This document shows positions 15,809 to 24,167 of a stretch of DNA of 55,910 bases, piece after piece (within the stretch, counting starts at the first letter, position 1; each line of letters opens with the position of its first letter). The position numbers and the translations under genes were made by a program. The notes under the pieces were generated by a model. It was not told the origin of the DNA. It saw nothing but the letters and a program-made list of their open reading frames with translations, and made no database searches. The DNA is from an uncultured Verrucomicrobiota bacterium (GTDB lineage: Bacteria; Verrucomicrobiota; Kiritimatiellia; CAIQIC01; Lenti-01). The stretch is from positions 1 through 55,910 of the forward strand of contig CALKWZ010000017.1 in NCBI GenBank assembly GCA_938003985.1, read 5' to 3'.

Positions 15809-18800
15809 TCAAGGCGCGACTGCGTTTTCCCGCGCCGCGGGGAACGGACGTTCCAGTCGCTCGTCCATGCGCGCGACGCTTTCCCGCAGGCGGTCCTTGA
15901 GGTCCGCCAGCGCTCCGTCCCAGCCCATGTCCGGGCCGTACGACCAGCGGCGGTAATCCCATTCGACGTAGCCCCGCAAGGGTTCGGCCGCCGCGTCCAC
16001 GCGCGCCGCCAGCGTTTCGGGCGTCAGGCCGCCCTGCGTCCGGAGTTCCCGCCAGCGGGCCGCCAGCCGGTCGGCGTAGTCCGGCGATTCGCGTTCCAGG
16101 CGCTCCATCAATTCGCTGCGCAGCCATTCCCAGGACCATGCCGGATGCAGCGTCAATTCGAAGTCCCACGGCACGTGGAAAAGCGTCCCGCGGGCGGCGT
16201 CGTACACCAAGGCTTCATGCAAGAGGTACTCGAACGGATAGCCGTTGCGGTTCTGGAACAGGTTCAGCAGCAGCTGGAAATCCGCGAGGTTGGCGAGGTC
16301 CAGGCGCCGGCCCAGTTCCCGTTCCCAGTCGGCCGCGGTCGGCGGCGCGCAGAAGCGCTCGAAATCCCGGACGGGACCGGTGAAATCGCCGGCCGAATCC
16401 GTCGGCCGCCGCACCCGCATGTCCGCGTTCCGGGGAAACAGCGATTCATGGCGATAGACGATCCAGCGGGAAACCTCCGGCTCGCGCGCGGCCGCGAAGG
16501 CGGCGTCGAGCAGGTCCTCGTCCACGCGCGCGGCCAGTTCGAACAGGCCGTAGTAGCGGCCGTTCAGGAACACCTCCGCGAAGCGCGAGTCCGGCGCCGG
16601 CCGCGGTGCCGCGGCGGTGCCCCAGGACCGGAACAGGCCGTAGGCCGCCTGGTTCCGGACGAACGTCGGATCCTGCTTCGAATTCACCGCCAGCAGGGTC
16701 CGCCGCGCGGAACCGTCCAGCAGCCGGTGCGGTTCGTCGGTCTTCAGGGAAAACAGTTTTTTCGGATTCCAGTAGCTGGAGTTGCCCCGATGCTCGAGGC
16801 CCCCGCGTTCGCTTTGCGTGGCCAGCAGGACGCGCGCCGGGAAATCCTCCCCCGGCTCGCAGAATTCCGCCACCGCGTCCACCCGGCGCGACTTGTCCAA
16901 CGCGTCGCGCACGTTCAGGAACAGCGTCGCCAGCGGGATCCGTTGCGGCATCACGCGGAACGCCAGCGTCTTTTCCGCGGTGGCGCGCCCGTCGTCCACG
17001 ATGGCCACCAGGTGCGCCGCGACGGGCCCGCCGGTTTCCGGCCGGCGCACCGCGCCGTCCGCGCCGAGCACGGCGGGCGCGTCGCTGCGCCAGCGGATGG
17101 ACACGCCGGCCTGCGCCAGCGCGGGCAGTTCCAGCGCGAGCGGCGCCACCAGCCGGTCCGGCGACGCGTTGCTGCCCAAGACGGAAAATTCATCGAGGAA
17201 ATCCGCGACCGCTTGCGCCCGCGACGCGGTCTCCGGCGCGGCCGGCCAGAGGGCGGCGGCGCGTTCGCGGCCCTGCGCCAACCGCCAGCGGATTTCCTTG
17301 CGGGAACGCGGATTCTGCAGGTCGCCCAGCAGGCACCCGCCCCATTCGTCCACGACGGCGTCGTAACACGCCTGGATGTCCCGCGCGGACAGCGGCCAGG
17401 CCGCGCGGGCATCCGCCTGTCGCCATTCCGGCGTCGGAAGCTGGCGGAACAACAGGTTCCAGTGCAACGGAACGCGCACGCCATCCGTGGCGGAAGCCCG
17501 GGCATCGCCCGGCAAAAACCCGCCGCGGTCGTGGTTGAAATACAGGAACGTGCCGAGATTCCAGCCCTGGAGACGGACCCGGCATAGGCCGTTGGGCACG
17601 GCGCGCAGGTCCAGCCTCGACCGCAGGCGCGCGTCCGCCAGCGGATACAGCCAAACCCCGCCTTCGGGCGGACGCAACAGCAAGCGCCGCGCGCCCAGGA
17701 TGCGCGTGTCGTCCTGCAATTCCACCACGTAGCCCGCCCGGGCGTTCTCGGCATATTCCATGTCGCCGCCGGCCAGCGAAATCCAGGCCGGATGCACCTG
17801 GCCCGCGAACGCCACGTGGGCCGGCCGCCGCCGGGCTCCGGCCTGCGTCCGGCGGCCGGATTGCTGGCTGCGGCGATGCGCCGCGACCAGTTCGCGGCGC
17901 ACCTTGCCGGATACGATCAGCTTGATTTCAGGCAACTGGGCCAGCGCCGCCCGTTCCCGGCGGCCGGTCCACGTCAACGCCGCCACACCGTCCGGCCAGC
18001 CGGCCCAGGCCCGCACGGCCCGGGCCCACCCCTGCGCGAAACGCCACTTGAGGTAGCGCACCGAGCCGCCGGCGGTCCACAGCACGCCCCGCCGGGCACG
18101 CGCCAGCCGCCGGATTTCCTGTTCCGGCAACACGCGGCCCCACACGGTCGCTTCGTCGATCCAGCCCCGGAAGGGATCCCGGTTCGCGTACCAGACGTGC
18201 TTGCCGAACGCCAGGTTGGCCCGCGGCAGGTCCAGGCTTTGGATGGAACCCTCCGCCATCCGCCGGCCATTCTCGTAGAGCGCCACGTGCCCCCGCTCCG
18301 CATCCACCGTCGCCGCCACATGCACGAACGTCCCGTAGCGTGCGAACGGATACGACACGCTCTGGCGGCCGGCGATGGACGGGACGTCGAACGTCATCCG
18401 CCCCTCCTCCAGATGGAATCCCACCTGCACGCCTTCCGCCGCGCGGTACCAGATGCACGAGTTGGGCTGCACCCGCGCCGCGTTCACCCAGAACGACAGC
18501 GTGAACGCCCGACCGATCTTGTCCCAGCGCAGCGGCGTTTCGATCTGGGTGCGTTCCCGCCCGTCGAATTTGCGCGCTTGGCCGAAATGCCCTGGACCGG
18601 CGACGGTGCCCGAAAAGATCAGCGGCCGCCCCGACAGGAATTCCGCGGGCACGGGTTCGTCGAACGTCAGCGCATGCAGCAAGCCGCGGCGTTCGGCCAG
18701 ATGCCGAACCAGGCGCGCGCGCGCCTTTTCCACGCGCCGCGGCGGCGCGTCGAACAGCCATTCCGGGGGCGCCGCCAGGGGGTACAGCAACAACGCCAGC

Positions 18801-18850
18801 CCCCCGAGGACCGCCAGCCACCGCAGGCACTTGGCCGGCCCAGGCCGCAT
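15809..18850 (-). CDS. LamG and CotH-kinase domain membrane-anchored protein
   Basis: A 1013-residue protein with one N-terminal hydrophobic segment (about residues 10-25) that is a membrane anchor or signal. A LamG-like domain follows at about 55-250 (FDGRERTQIETPL, FTLSFWVNAAR, GHVALYENGRRM, IDEATVWGRVL). The C-terminal third (about 660-1000) matches the CotH family, atypical kinases first known from Bacillus spore coats: RGNSSYWNPKKLFSLKTD, the FAEVFLNGRYYGLFEL segment, and GTLFHVPWDFELTLHP with the conserved W-D-F-x metal motif. The middle part has an Ig-like stretch. The start follows the DUF4956 stop by one base (TGAGATG). CotH, DUF4956 and VTC genes are a recurring bacterial neighbourhood, suggesting phosphorylation of an envelope protein tied to polyphosphate. 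Confidence 0.85.
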   Translation of the reverse strand: MRPGPAKCLRWLAVLGGLALLLYPLAAPPEWLFDAPPRRVEKARARLVRHLAERRGLLHALTFDEPVPAEFLSGRPLIFSGTVAGPGHFGQARKFDGRERTQIETPLRWDKIGRAFTLSFWVNAARVQPNSCIWYRAAEGVQVGFHLEEGRMTFDVPSIAGRQSVSYPFARYGTFVHVAATVDAERGHVALYENGRRMAEGSIQSLDLPRANLAFGKHVWYANRDPFRGWIDEATVWGRVLPEQEIRRLARARRGVLWTAGGSVRYLKWRFAQGWARAVRAWAGWPDGVAALTWTGRRERAALAQLPEIKLIVSGKVRRELVAAHRRSQQSGRRTQAGARRRPAHVAFAGQVHPAWISLAGGDMEYAENARAGYVVELQDDTRILGARRLLLRPPEGGVWLYPLADARLRSRLDLRAVPNGLCRVRLQGWNLGTFLYFNHDRGGFLPGDARASATDGVRVPLHWNLLFRQLPTPEWRQADARAAWPLSARDIQACYDAVVDEWGGCLLGDLQNPRSRKEIRWRLAQGRERAAALWPAAPETASRAQAVADFLDEFSVLGSNASPDRLVAPLALELPALAQAGVSIRWRSDAPAVLGADGAVRRPETGGPVAAHLVAIVDDGRATAEKTLAFRVMPQRIPLATLFLNVRDALDKSRRVDAVAEFCEPGEDFPARVLLATQSERGGLEHRGNSSYWNPKKLFSLKTDEPHRLLDGSARRTLLAVNSKQDPTFVRNQAAYGLFRSWGTAAAPRPAPDSRFAEVFLNGRYYGLFELAARVDEDLLDAAFAAAREPEVSRWIVYRHESLFPRNADMRVRRPTDSAGDFTGPVRDFERFCAPPTAADWERELGRRLDLANLADFQLLLNLFQNRNGYPFEYLLHEALVYDAARGTLFHVPWDFELTLHPAWSWEWLRSELMERLERESPDYADRLAARWRELRTQGGLTPETLAARVDAAAEPLRGYVEWDYRRWSYGPDMGWDGALADLKDRLRESVARMDERLERPFPAARENAVAP

Positions 18851-18851
18851 C

Positions 18852-19547
18852 TCAGCGCATTCCGCCGGGCCGGTCCAGGAACACGTGGATCGTCTCCGCC
18901 GCGAACGCGCGGGCGATTTCTTCCTGCAGGCGCACCGCCTCCGTCTTCAGGCCCGAAAACGTGACCTGGACGCTGACCTTTCCGTCTTGGACGCCGACGC
19001 TCTGGACCGCGTGGCGCCGGACGTGGCGCCGGAGCAGCGCCGACAGTTCCTCCGCCGAGAACGTTCCGCCCGCCGGCACCGTCGCCACGATCAGGCCGTC
19101 CCGCTTCAGGAAGCCGACGGCGCGCAGCCGGCGCACGGCGAACAGGCTGGCCGTCGCGAAGACGAACAGCAGCGCCAGGAACATGAAATTGTAGGTCGCC
19201 GCCGCCACGGAGGAGGCAATCACCAGCATGATGAAGCCGACTTCTTCCGGCTCCTTGATGGGCGTGCGGAAGCGGATGATGGAGAGCGATCCCAGCAGCC
19301 CCAGCGACAGCGGGATGGACACCTGGATGCACACGAACAGCGTCGTGATGGCCAGCGCCAGCAGCGGGAACGCCCGGGCCACCTGGCTGCCCGTGCCGCG
19401 GCTCTCGTAGAAGAACCGGTACAGCCCCGCCGCCAGGAACGCGGCGAGCAGCGACGCCAGCAGCGCCACCCCGAACAGGGAGAGACTCATGTTTTCGGTG
19501 ATCTGTTCGTAGGCGGCCAGCGCGTCGATCAGGCGGATTTGTTTCAT
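18852..19547 (-). CDS. DUF4956-family membrane protein
   Basis: A 231-residue inner-membrane protein. Hydrophobic segments lie at about 22-42, 58-80 and 98-135, and a soluble C-terminal domain (about 145-231) carries an alternating strand pattern (VQSVGVQDGKVSVQVTFSG). The loop IIRFRTPIKEPEEVGFIMLV is characteristic of DUF4956. The biochemical role is unknown; the family is usually found beside VTC-domain and CotH proteins, as here. The ATG at 19547 overlaps neither neighbour: 3 bases separate it from the VTC stop, and GGGAGC is a good ribosome site. Confidence 0.85.
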   Translation of the reverse strand: MKQIRLIDALAAYEQITENMSLSLFGVALLASLLAAFLAAGLYRFFYESRGTGSQVARAFPLLALAITTLFVCIQVSIPLSLGLLGSLSIIRFRTPIKEPEEVGFIMLVIASSVAAATYNFMFLALLFVFATASLFAVRRLRAVGFLKRDGLIVATVPAGGTFSAEELSALLRRHVRRHAVQSVGVQDGKVSVQVTFSGLKTEAVRLQEEIARAFAAETIHVFLDRPGGMR

Positions 19548-19550
19548 CGC

Positions 19551-20273
19551 TCAGATGCTCCCTTGCAAATGCATTTCCATGAATAGTCCATATTTCGAAA
19601 AACTTTGCAGCCGGAATCCCAGCCGCTGCAACCCCTCGGCCCAGGGTCCCGCCCGGACGGCGCCCGCCTTGACCTCGCACACGATGCGGCCCGATTCCAG
19701 CGGCGCCCGCCCGGGGAACAGCTCCGGGTTGGCCCGCGGCGAACGGATTTCACAGTCCAGGCTGATCCGCGCCCCCGTGGCGGGGCACGTGAACCGCTGG
19801 CGGCGGTAGCGGATCCCGAGGGTCGGCACCAGCGTGGTCGCGATCGGCAGGCCGGCCGCCTGCGCCGTCCGCTCCAAAAGCGCTTGGAGTTCGGCCGTCC
19901 GCAGCGGCGCGGCGTTGAGCAACGCGGCGTCGGCCCGCAGCGGCACGTGCCGTTTCTCCCGCGCGGCGCCGATCCGGTCCTTCACGTCCAGGAAAGCCGG
20001 AATCTCTCCGGTCCGGACCGGCGGCCCGTCCAGCGGCGCGTACCAGCGCAGGCGCACCTTCCGCTTGTAGACGTCCCCGTCGATCTTCTCCCAATAGCTC
20101 GAAAACCAGCCGTCGTCGAAGTAGATGCTCTCGACGATGCCGCACGGATGCGCGGGATCCGGCGCGCAATGCAGCCCCAGCACCGCCTGCGCCCCCGCCA
20201 AGGCGGCCGCCGGCGCCACGTACTTCCGCTCGCATACCCGCGCGCCGCGCGTCTGGGGATCCAACAACCACAT
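19551..20273 (-). CDS. VTC-domain polyphosphate polymerase family protein
   Basis: A 240-residue member of the VTC/CYTH superfamily. Yeast Vtc4 makes inorganic polyphosphate from ATP inside such a tunnel. Visible landmarks in order: ERKYVAP, VESIYFDD, KVRLRWY, EKRHVPL, LGIRYRRQRF, SLDCEIRSP, IVCEVKAG and FSKYG. These are the basic and acidic tunnel residues expected of the fold. There is no SPX domain or membrane segment, so the protein is probably cytoplasmic. I chose the ATG at 20273: AGGCGG precedes it and it lies 13 bases after the stop of the barrel gene. Polyphosphate synthesis is inferred from the family, not shown. Confidence 0.85.
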   Translation of the reverse strand: MWLLDPQTRGARVCERKYVAPAAALAGAQAVLGLHCAPDPAHPCGIVESIYFDDGWFSSYWEKIDGDVYKRKVRLRWYAPLDGPPVRTGEIPAFLDVKDRIGAAREKRHVPLRADAALLNAAPLRTAELQALLERTAQAAGLPIATTLVPTLGIRYRRQRFTCPATGARISLDCEIRSPRANPELFPGRAPLESGRIVCEVKAGAVRAGPWAEGLQRLGFRLQSFSKYGLFMEMHLQGSI

Positions 20274-20286
20274 GCCGCCGGTCCGC

Positions 20287-21069
20287 CTAAAACCGATAGA
20301 CCGCGCCGGCCCCGACGGCCACGTACGACAGCGGCACCGAACGCGAACCGTAGTCGTTGACCCGCCGGCCGGCGTCGACCGAATAGTGGTGGCTGACGCC
20401 TTCGACGTCCACGTAACGGGCGTTCGCGTCCAGTCCCCAGTGCCCGTGGAAAAACCAGGTCGCGCCGGCGCTCGCCGCGAAACAGACCGAGTCTTTTTCC
20501 CAGGTTTCCATGTGCCGCACGTGGCCGCGGTTGGGCGCGCCGTCGCTGGCCGCGTACGCCGCCGGCGAGGAATAGCCCAGCCGCCACCAGTCCGCTTCCT
20601 CGAAATCCACCTGCGGAAAGTGCAGGCCCGCCTCCGCGTACGGCACCAGTCCGCAGGCCAGCGGCCAGCGCCCGGCCACCAGCAGGGACGCGCCGTGCGC
20701 CGTGTACGTGCCGTCCACGTGGTGATCTTCGGTATGCGTGACCGCTTCGGCCTCCATTCGCTCCCACCGCGCGACGAGCCCGCAGCGCGGCAACGGGAAA
20801 TACGCGAGCGACACGTTGTAGGGCACGGCCGTCTGGTCTTCGTCCAGATGGCCGATCGTCCCCACGAGGCCTTTTCCGGTCGCGGGATCCCAGCGATCCG
20901 AATCCAGCAGGAAGACCCCGGAAAAACGCACGCCCAGTTCCAGCCGGTCCTGAAGCCATTTTTCGCGAAAGCCCCCCGGTTCCGGGATCGCGGCCGGCGC
21001 GGCGCCCGCGGCCGTCCGGACAAGCCCGACGGCCAACGCCAATGCCAACCCTGCGCGACGCACGTCCAT
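20287..21069 (-). CDS. Outer-membrane beta-barrel protein, first gene of the CotH/VTC cluster
   Basis: A 260-residue exported protein. The ATG at 21069 is chosen because GGAGG lies 6 bases upstream; an ATG at 21087 lacks that spacing. A signal peptide (about 1-24, ending AAGA) is followed by alternating hydrophobic strands with many aromatic residues and a C-terminal Phe (AVYRF), the classic outer-membrane barrel ending. Loops are charged and His/Glu rich (for example THTEDHHVDG). It looks like a small eight-to-ten strand barrel; I cannot name the family. It lies 13 bases before the VTC gene, so it should share its transcript. Confidence 0.75.
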   Translation of the reverse strand: MDVRRAGLALALAVGLVRTAAGAAPAAIPEPGGFREKWLQDRLELGVRFSGVFLLDSDRWDPATGKGLVGTIGHLDEDQTAVPYNVSLAYFPLPRCGLVARWERMEAEAVTHTEDHHVDGTYTAHGASLLVAGRWPLACGLVPYAEAGLHFPQVDFEEADWWRLGYSSPAAYAASDGAPNRGHVRHMETWEKDSVCFAASAGATWFFHGHWGLDANARYVDVEGVSHHYSVDAGRRVNDYGSRSVPLSYVAVGAGAVYRF

Positions 21070-21134
21070 CCACGACCTCCGCGGCATGTGTAGAGGATTT
21101 CCGCCCCCGTTGCAAGCCGCGCCGCCGGTCCATG

Positions 21135-21162
21135 AAAAAGGACGCCCCGGAGGGCGTCCTTT
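21135..21162 (-). terminator. Intrinsic terminator after rpsG
   Basis: On the minus strand AAAGGACGCCC pairs with GGGGCGTCCTTT and runs into TTTTT. It ends the rpsL-rpsG transcript and separates it from the barrel gene at 21069. Confidence 0.9.
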
Positions 21163-21186
21163 CCGTTCGGCCGAAGCGGCCGGGAT

Positions 21187-21657
21187 TTACCAGCGGTAAT
21201 GGGCGAAGGCCTTGTTGGCCGCCGCCATCTTGTGCGTGTCGTCGCGCTTCTTGACCGCGTTGCCCTGGTTCTTGAAGGCATCGAGGATTTCCAGCGCGAG
21301 GGCGCGCTGCATCGAGGCGCCCTTGCGGCCGCGGCTGTAGTCGACGATCCAGCGCAGCGCGAGGCTGGTCTGGCGCGTGGGCACCACTTCCACGGGCACC
21401 TGGTAGGTCGCGCCGCCGACGCGGCGGCTCTTCACTTCGACCTTGGGCTTGATGTTTTCCAGCGCCTGCTGGAAGACTTCGATCGGGTTCTGCCCTTCGG
21501 TCTGTTCCTTGATCTGGTCGAGCGCGCCGTAGACCGTGCGCTGGGCGGTGGACTTCTTGCCGCGGTTCATGATGATGTTGGTCAAGTGGGTGACCAGCAC
21601 GCTGCCGTAGCGGGCGTCCGGGGCGAATTCGTGCGTTTCAGCTCTGCGCCTTCTCAT
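21187..21657 (-). CDS. rpsG: 30S ribosomal protein S7
   Basis: A 156-residue S7, the primary 16S rRNA-binding protein of the small-subunit head. The family sequence is clear throughout (LVTHLTNIIMNRGKKSTAQR, ENIKPKVEVKSRRVGGATYQ, VPVEVVPTRQ, ALRWIVDYSR, HKMAAANKAFAHYRW). AAGGAGG precedes the ATG. It follows rpsL by 14 bases and is followed directly by a terminator, so fusA and tuf are not part of this operon. Confidence 0.98.
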   Translation of the reverse strand: MRRRRAETHEFAPDARYGSVLVTHLTNIIMNRGKKSTAQRTVYGALDQIKEQTEGQNPIEVFQQALENIKPKVEVKSRRVGGATYQVPVEVVPTRQTSLALRWIVDYSRGRKGASMQRALALEILDAFKNQGNAVKKRDDTHKMAAANKAFAHYRW

Positions 21658-21671
21658 GGTTCAAACCCTCC

Positions 21672-22052
21672 TTATTTCGCCGCTTTGGGGGTTTTCGTGC
21701 CGTACTTCGAGCGGCCGCGCCGGCGGCTCTCGATGCCGAGGCAATCCAAGGTCCCGCGGACGATGTGGTAGCGCACGCCGGGCAGATCCTTCACGCGGCC
21801 GCCGCGCACCAGCACCATGCTGTGCTCCTGCAGGTTGTGGCCTTCGCCGGGAATGTAGGCGGTCACTTCCTGCCCGTTCGTCAACCGCACGCGCGCCACC
21901 TTGCGCAACGCCGAGTTCGGCTTCTTCGGGGTCATCGTCTTGACCAGCAGGCACACGCCGCGCCGCTGCGGGCACTTCTGCAGCGCGGGCGATTTGCGCT
22001 TCGCGCGCAACGGGCTGCGGCCCTGTTTCACCAGTTGATTGATCGTCGGCAT
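21672..22052 (-). CDS. rpsL: 30S ribosomal protein S12
   Basis: A 126-residue S12 of the decoding centre. The ATG at 22052 (MPTINQLVKQGR) is the conserved start; an in-frame start further upstream would add residues not found in the family. The PKKPNSALRK and VKDLPGVRYHIVRG segments carry the usual Lys residues, so the protein looks like the streptomycin-sensitive form. It is the first gene of the rpsL-rpsG pair, with a promoter at 22107-22135. Confidence 0.98.
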   Translation of the reverse strand: MPTINQLVKQGRSPLRAKRKSPALQKCPQRRGVCLLVKTMTPKKPNSALRKVARVRLTNGQEVTAYIPGEGHNLQEHSMVLVRGGRVKDLPGVRYHIVRGTLDCLGIESRRRGRSKYGTKTPKAAK

Positions 22053-22106
22053 ATCGTCTATTCGTTCCTTCTTCGTTCGGTCTTTTCTGGACACAAAGTA
22101 GCGCGC

Positions 22107-22135
22107 ACCCTACCAAGCCCCCCGGCCCTTGGCAA
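22107..22135 (-). promoter_or_regulatory. Candidate promoter of rpsL-rpsG
   Basis: On the minus strand TTGCCA (complement of 22130-22135, 5 of 6) and TAGGGT (complement of 22107-22112, 3 of 6) are 17 bp apart. The start codon is 55 bases downstream. Confidence 0.5.
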
Positions 22136-22243
22136 TCCCCTTGTGCGTTTTTTTTGGCCGCCCGGAAAAATCGTGCATTTGCGCCCCGGGACGCCTATGA
22201 TTTCCGCTTGATCGTTTGCTTGGGTCTTTGCAGGAGAACCGCC

Positions 22244-23329
22244 GTGAAAAATCGCATCGTGTTGCTCGGAACCGCCGCCGCCCTCCTGGCCGCGGCCGCG
22301 TCCGCCCAGCTCCCCGGCCGGCGCGGCGGGCCCATGCGCGTGGCCATGCTCGCCGACGGCGGGACCTTCGCCGACAGCTCCTTCAGCCAGAATTCCCGCG
22401 AAGGCCTCGAGGAACTGCTCTATTCCGGCGCGCCGATCTTCGTGCAGTTCGCCGAGCCCCATTCCCCGCTCAATTTCGAGCGCAAGCTCGCCGCCCTCGC
22501 CGAACGCGACTACCGCCTCATCCTCGGCGTCGGCTTCCGCATGGCCCCCGCCATCGCCGCCGTCGCCGCCGACTATCCCCGCACCCTCTTCGCCTGCATC
22601 GACGGCGACTTCGAGGACATCCCCCACAACGTCCAGGCCCTCACCTTCCAGGTGGACGAGTGCGCCTTCCCCGCCGGCTACCTCGCCGCCGCCTGGGCCG
22701 ACTTGCAGGACCCCAAGGACCCCGCCGTCGCCTGGGTCGGCGGCATGGACGTCGACAGCGTCAACCAGTTCATCGTCGGCTTCCGCAACGGCGCGGAACA
22801 TTTCAACAAGGTCAAGGGCAAGAAAGTCCGCGTCCTCGGCGACTACGTCGGCTCCTTCGACGACTTCGCCGGCGGCCGGAAGCTCGCCGGCGAGCAGATC
22901 GACGCCGGCGCCGACGTCGTCTTCGGCGTCGGGTCGATCTCCGGCAACGGCGGCATCGCCGCCGCCAAGGAACGCGGCAAATGGGCCATCGGGGTGGACA
23001 CCGACCAGTACAACACCCTCATCGAGCAGCAGGACGTGATCCTCACCTCCTGCCTCAAGCGCATGGACCGCGCCGTCGTGCAGGCCGTGACCGCCGCGCT
23101 CGACAACCAGTTCTGGGGCGGCACGCGCTACGTCGGCAACCTCGCCAACCACGGCGTCGGCCTCGCCTCCTACCACGACTTCGCCGACCGGATCCCCGAA
23201 CGCCTGCAAAAGGAAGTCGTGGACATCCAGCGCCGCATCCTCGACGGCACCATCCCCACCGGCTGGGAGGCCAAGCCCATCGCCAAGCCCAAGAAAAAGG
23301 CCAAGGCGGAAGCCCCGGCCCAGGACTAG
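22244..23329 (+). CDS. BMP-family (PnrA-like) periplasmic binding protein
   Basis: A 361-residue solute-binding protein of the basic membrane protein family, whose known members bind purine nucleosides or related ligands. The GTG at 22244 is chosen: AGGAG lies upstream and a signal peptide follows (VKNRIVLLGTAAALLAAAAS). Unlike most BMP proteins there is no lipobox Cys, so it is probably soluble in the periplasm. Family segments: RVAMLADGGTFADSSFSQNS, ILGVGFRM, AFPAGYLAAAW, VAWVGGMDVDSVNQF, GADVVFGVG and WAIGVDTDQYN. The C-terminus ends in a Lys/Ala tail. No ABC permease or ATPase genes are adjacent. BtpA-like follows after 10 bases. Confidence 0.88.
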   Translation: MKNRIVLLGTAAALLAAAASAQLPGRRGGPMRVAMLADGGTFADSSFSQNSREGLEELLYSGAPIFVQFAEPHSPLNFERKLAALAERDYRLILGVGFRMAPAIAAVAADYPRTLFACIDGDFEDIPHNVQALTFQVDECAFPAGYLAAAWADLQDPKDPAVAWVGGMDVDSVNQFIVGFRNGAEHFNKVKGKKVRVLGDYVGSFDDFAGGRKLAGEQIDAGADVVFGVGSISGNGGIAAAKERGKWAIGVDTDQYNTLIEQQDVILTSCLKRMDRAVVQAVTAALDNQFWGGTRYVGNLANHGVGLASYHDFADRIPERLQKEVVDIQRRILDGTIPTGWEAKPIAKPKKKAKAEAPAQD

Positions 23330-23339
23330 TCTCCCGCCC

Positions 23340-24152
23340 ATGCGCACGCCGGCCTTCACCCGCATCTTCGGCGACCGCCGCAAGACCGTCGTCGGCATGA
23401 TCCACGTCCGCGCCCTGCCCGGCACGCCCCGGCACGCCGGCGGTTTCGCCCCCATCCTCGACCACGCGCTCGAGGAAGCCGAAATCTACCGCATCTGCGG
23501 CATCCACGCCCTCATGGTCGAGAACATGCACGACGTGCCCTATGTCCAGCGGCCCGGCCCGGAAGTCGCCACGGCCATGGCCGTCCTCGCCCGCGAGGTC
23601 AAGCGCGCCCACCCGCAACTGCCCCTCGGCATCCAGATCCTCGCCGGCGCCAACCGCGACGCCCTCGGCGCCGCCCTCGCCGCCGGCGCCGATTTCATCC
23701 GCGCCGAAGGCTTCGTCTTCGGCCACGTCGCCGACGAAGGCTACATGGACGCCTGCGCCGGCCCCCTCCTGCGCCATCGCCAGGCCATCGGCGCGGAACA
23801 CGTCGCCGTCTTCACCGACATCAAGAAAAAACACTCCGCCCACGCCGTCACCGCCGACGTCGACATCGTCCAAACCGCGCACGCCGCCGAATTCTTCCTC
23901 TCCGACGGCCTCATCCTGACCGGCGCCGCCACCGGCGAAGCCGCCTCGACCGCCGAACTCCGCGCCGTCTACGCCGCCACGAAACTGCCCGTCCTCGTCG
24001 GTTCCGGTATCACCGCCGAAAACGCGAAGGACTATCTTCCGATCGCCGACGCCTTCATCGTCGGTTCCTATTTCAAACGCGCCGGCCAATGGGAAAACCC
24101 CCTCGATCCCGGCCGCATCCACCGCCTGCTCGACGTCATGGCGCAAGCGTAG
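23340..24152 (+). CDS. BtpA/SgcQ-family TIM-barrel protein
   Basis: A 270-residue protein of the BtpA/SgcQ family. BtpA affects photosystem I in cyanobacteria; SgcQ sits in a sugar-catabolism cluster; the reaction is unknown. Landmarks: VVGMIHVRALPGTPRH, ALMVENMHDVPY, GIQILAGANRDALGAALAAG, FIRAEGFVFGHVADEG, VFTDIKKKHSAHA and LVGSGITAENAKDYL followed by FIVGSYFKRAG, a phosphate-binding barrel end. The genome shows no photosynthesis context. Co-transcription with a nucleoside-type binding protein suggests use of a nucleoside or ribose derivative, as an inference. Confidence 0.9.
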   Translation: MRTPAFTRIFGDRRKTVVGMIHVRALPGTPRHAGGFAPILDHALEEAEIYRICGIHALMVENMHDVPYVQRPGPEVATAMAVLAREVKRAHPQLPLGIQILAGANRDALGAALAAGADFIRAEGFVFGHVADEGYMDACAGPLLRHRQAIGAEHVAVFTDIKKKHSAHAVTADVDIVQTAHAAEFFLSDGLILTGAATGEAASTAELRAVYAATKLPVLVGSGITAENAKDYLPIADAFIVGSYFKRAGQWENPLDPGRIHRLLDVMAQA

Positions 24153-24167
24153 GTTTTCTTCCGGCCG

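Noticed and set aside
22130..22147. Second sigma-54 site (TTGGCAATCCCCTTGTG) before the BMP gene
   Set aside because: The invariant GC of the -12 box is missing (GT), and the sequence overlaps the rpsL -35 on the other strand.
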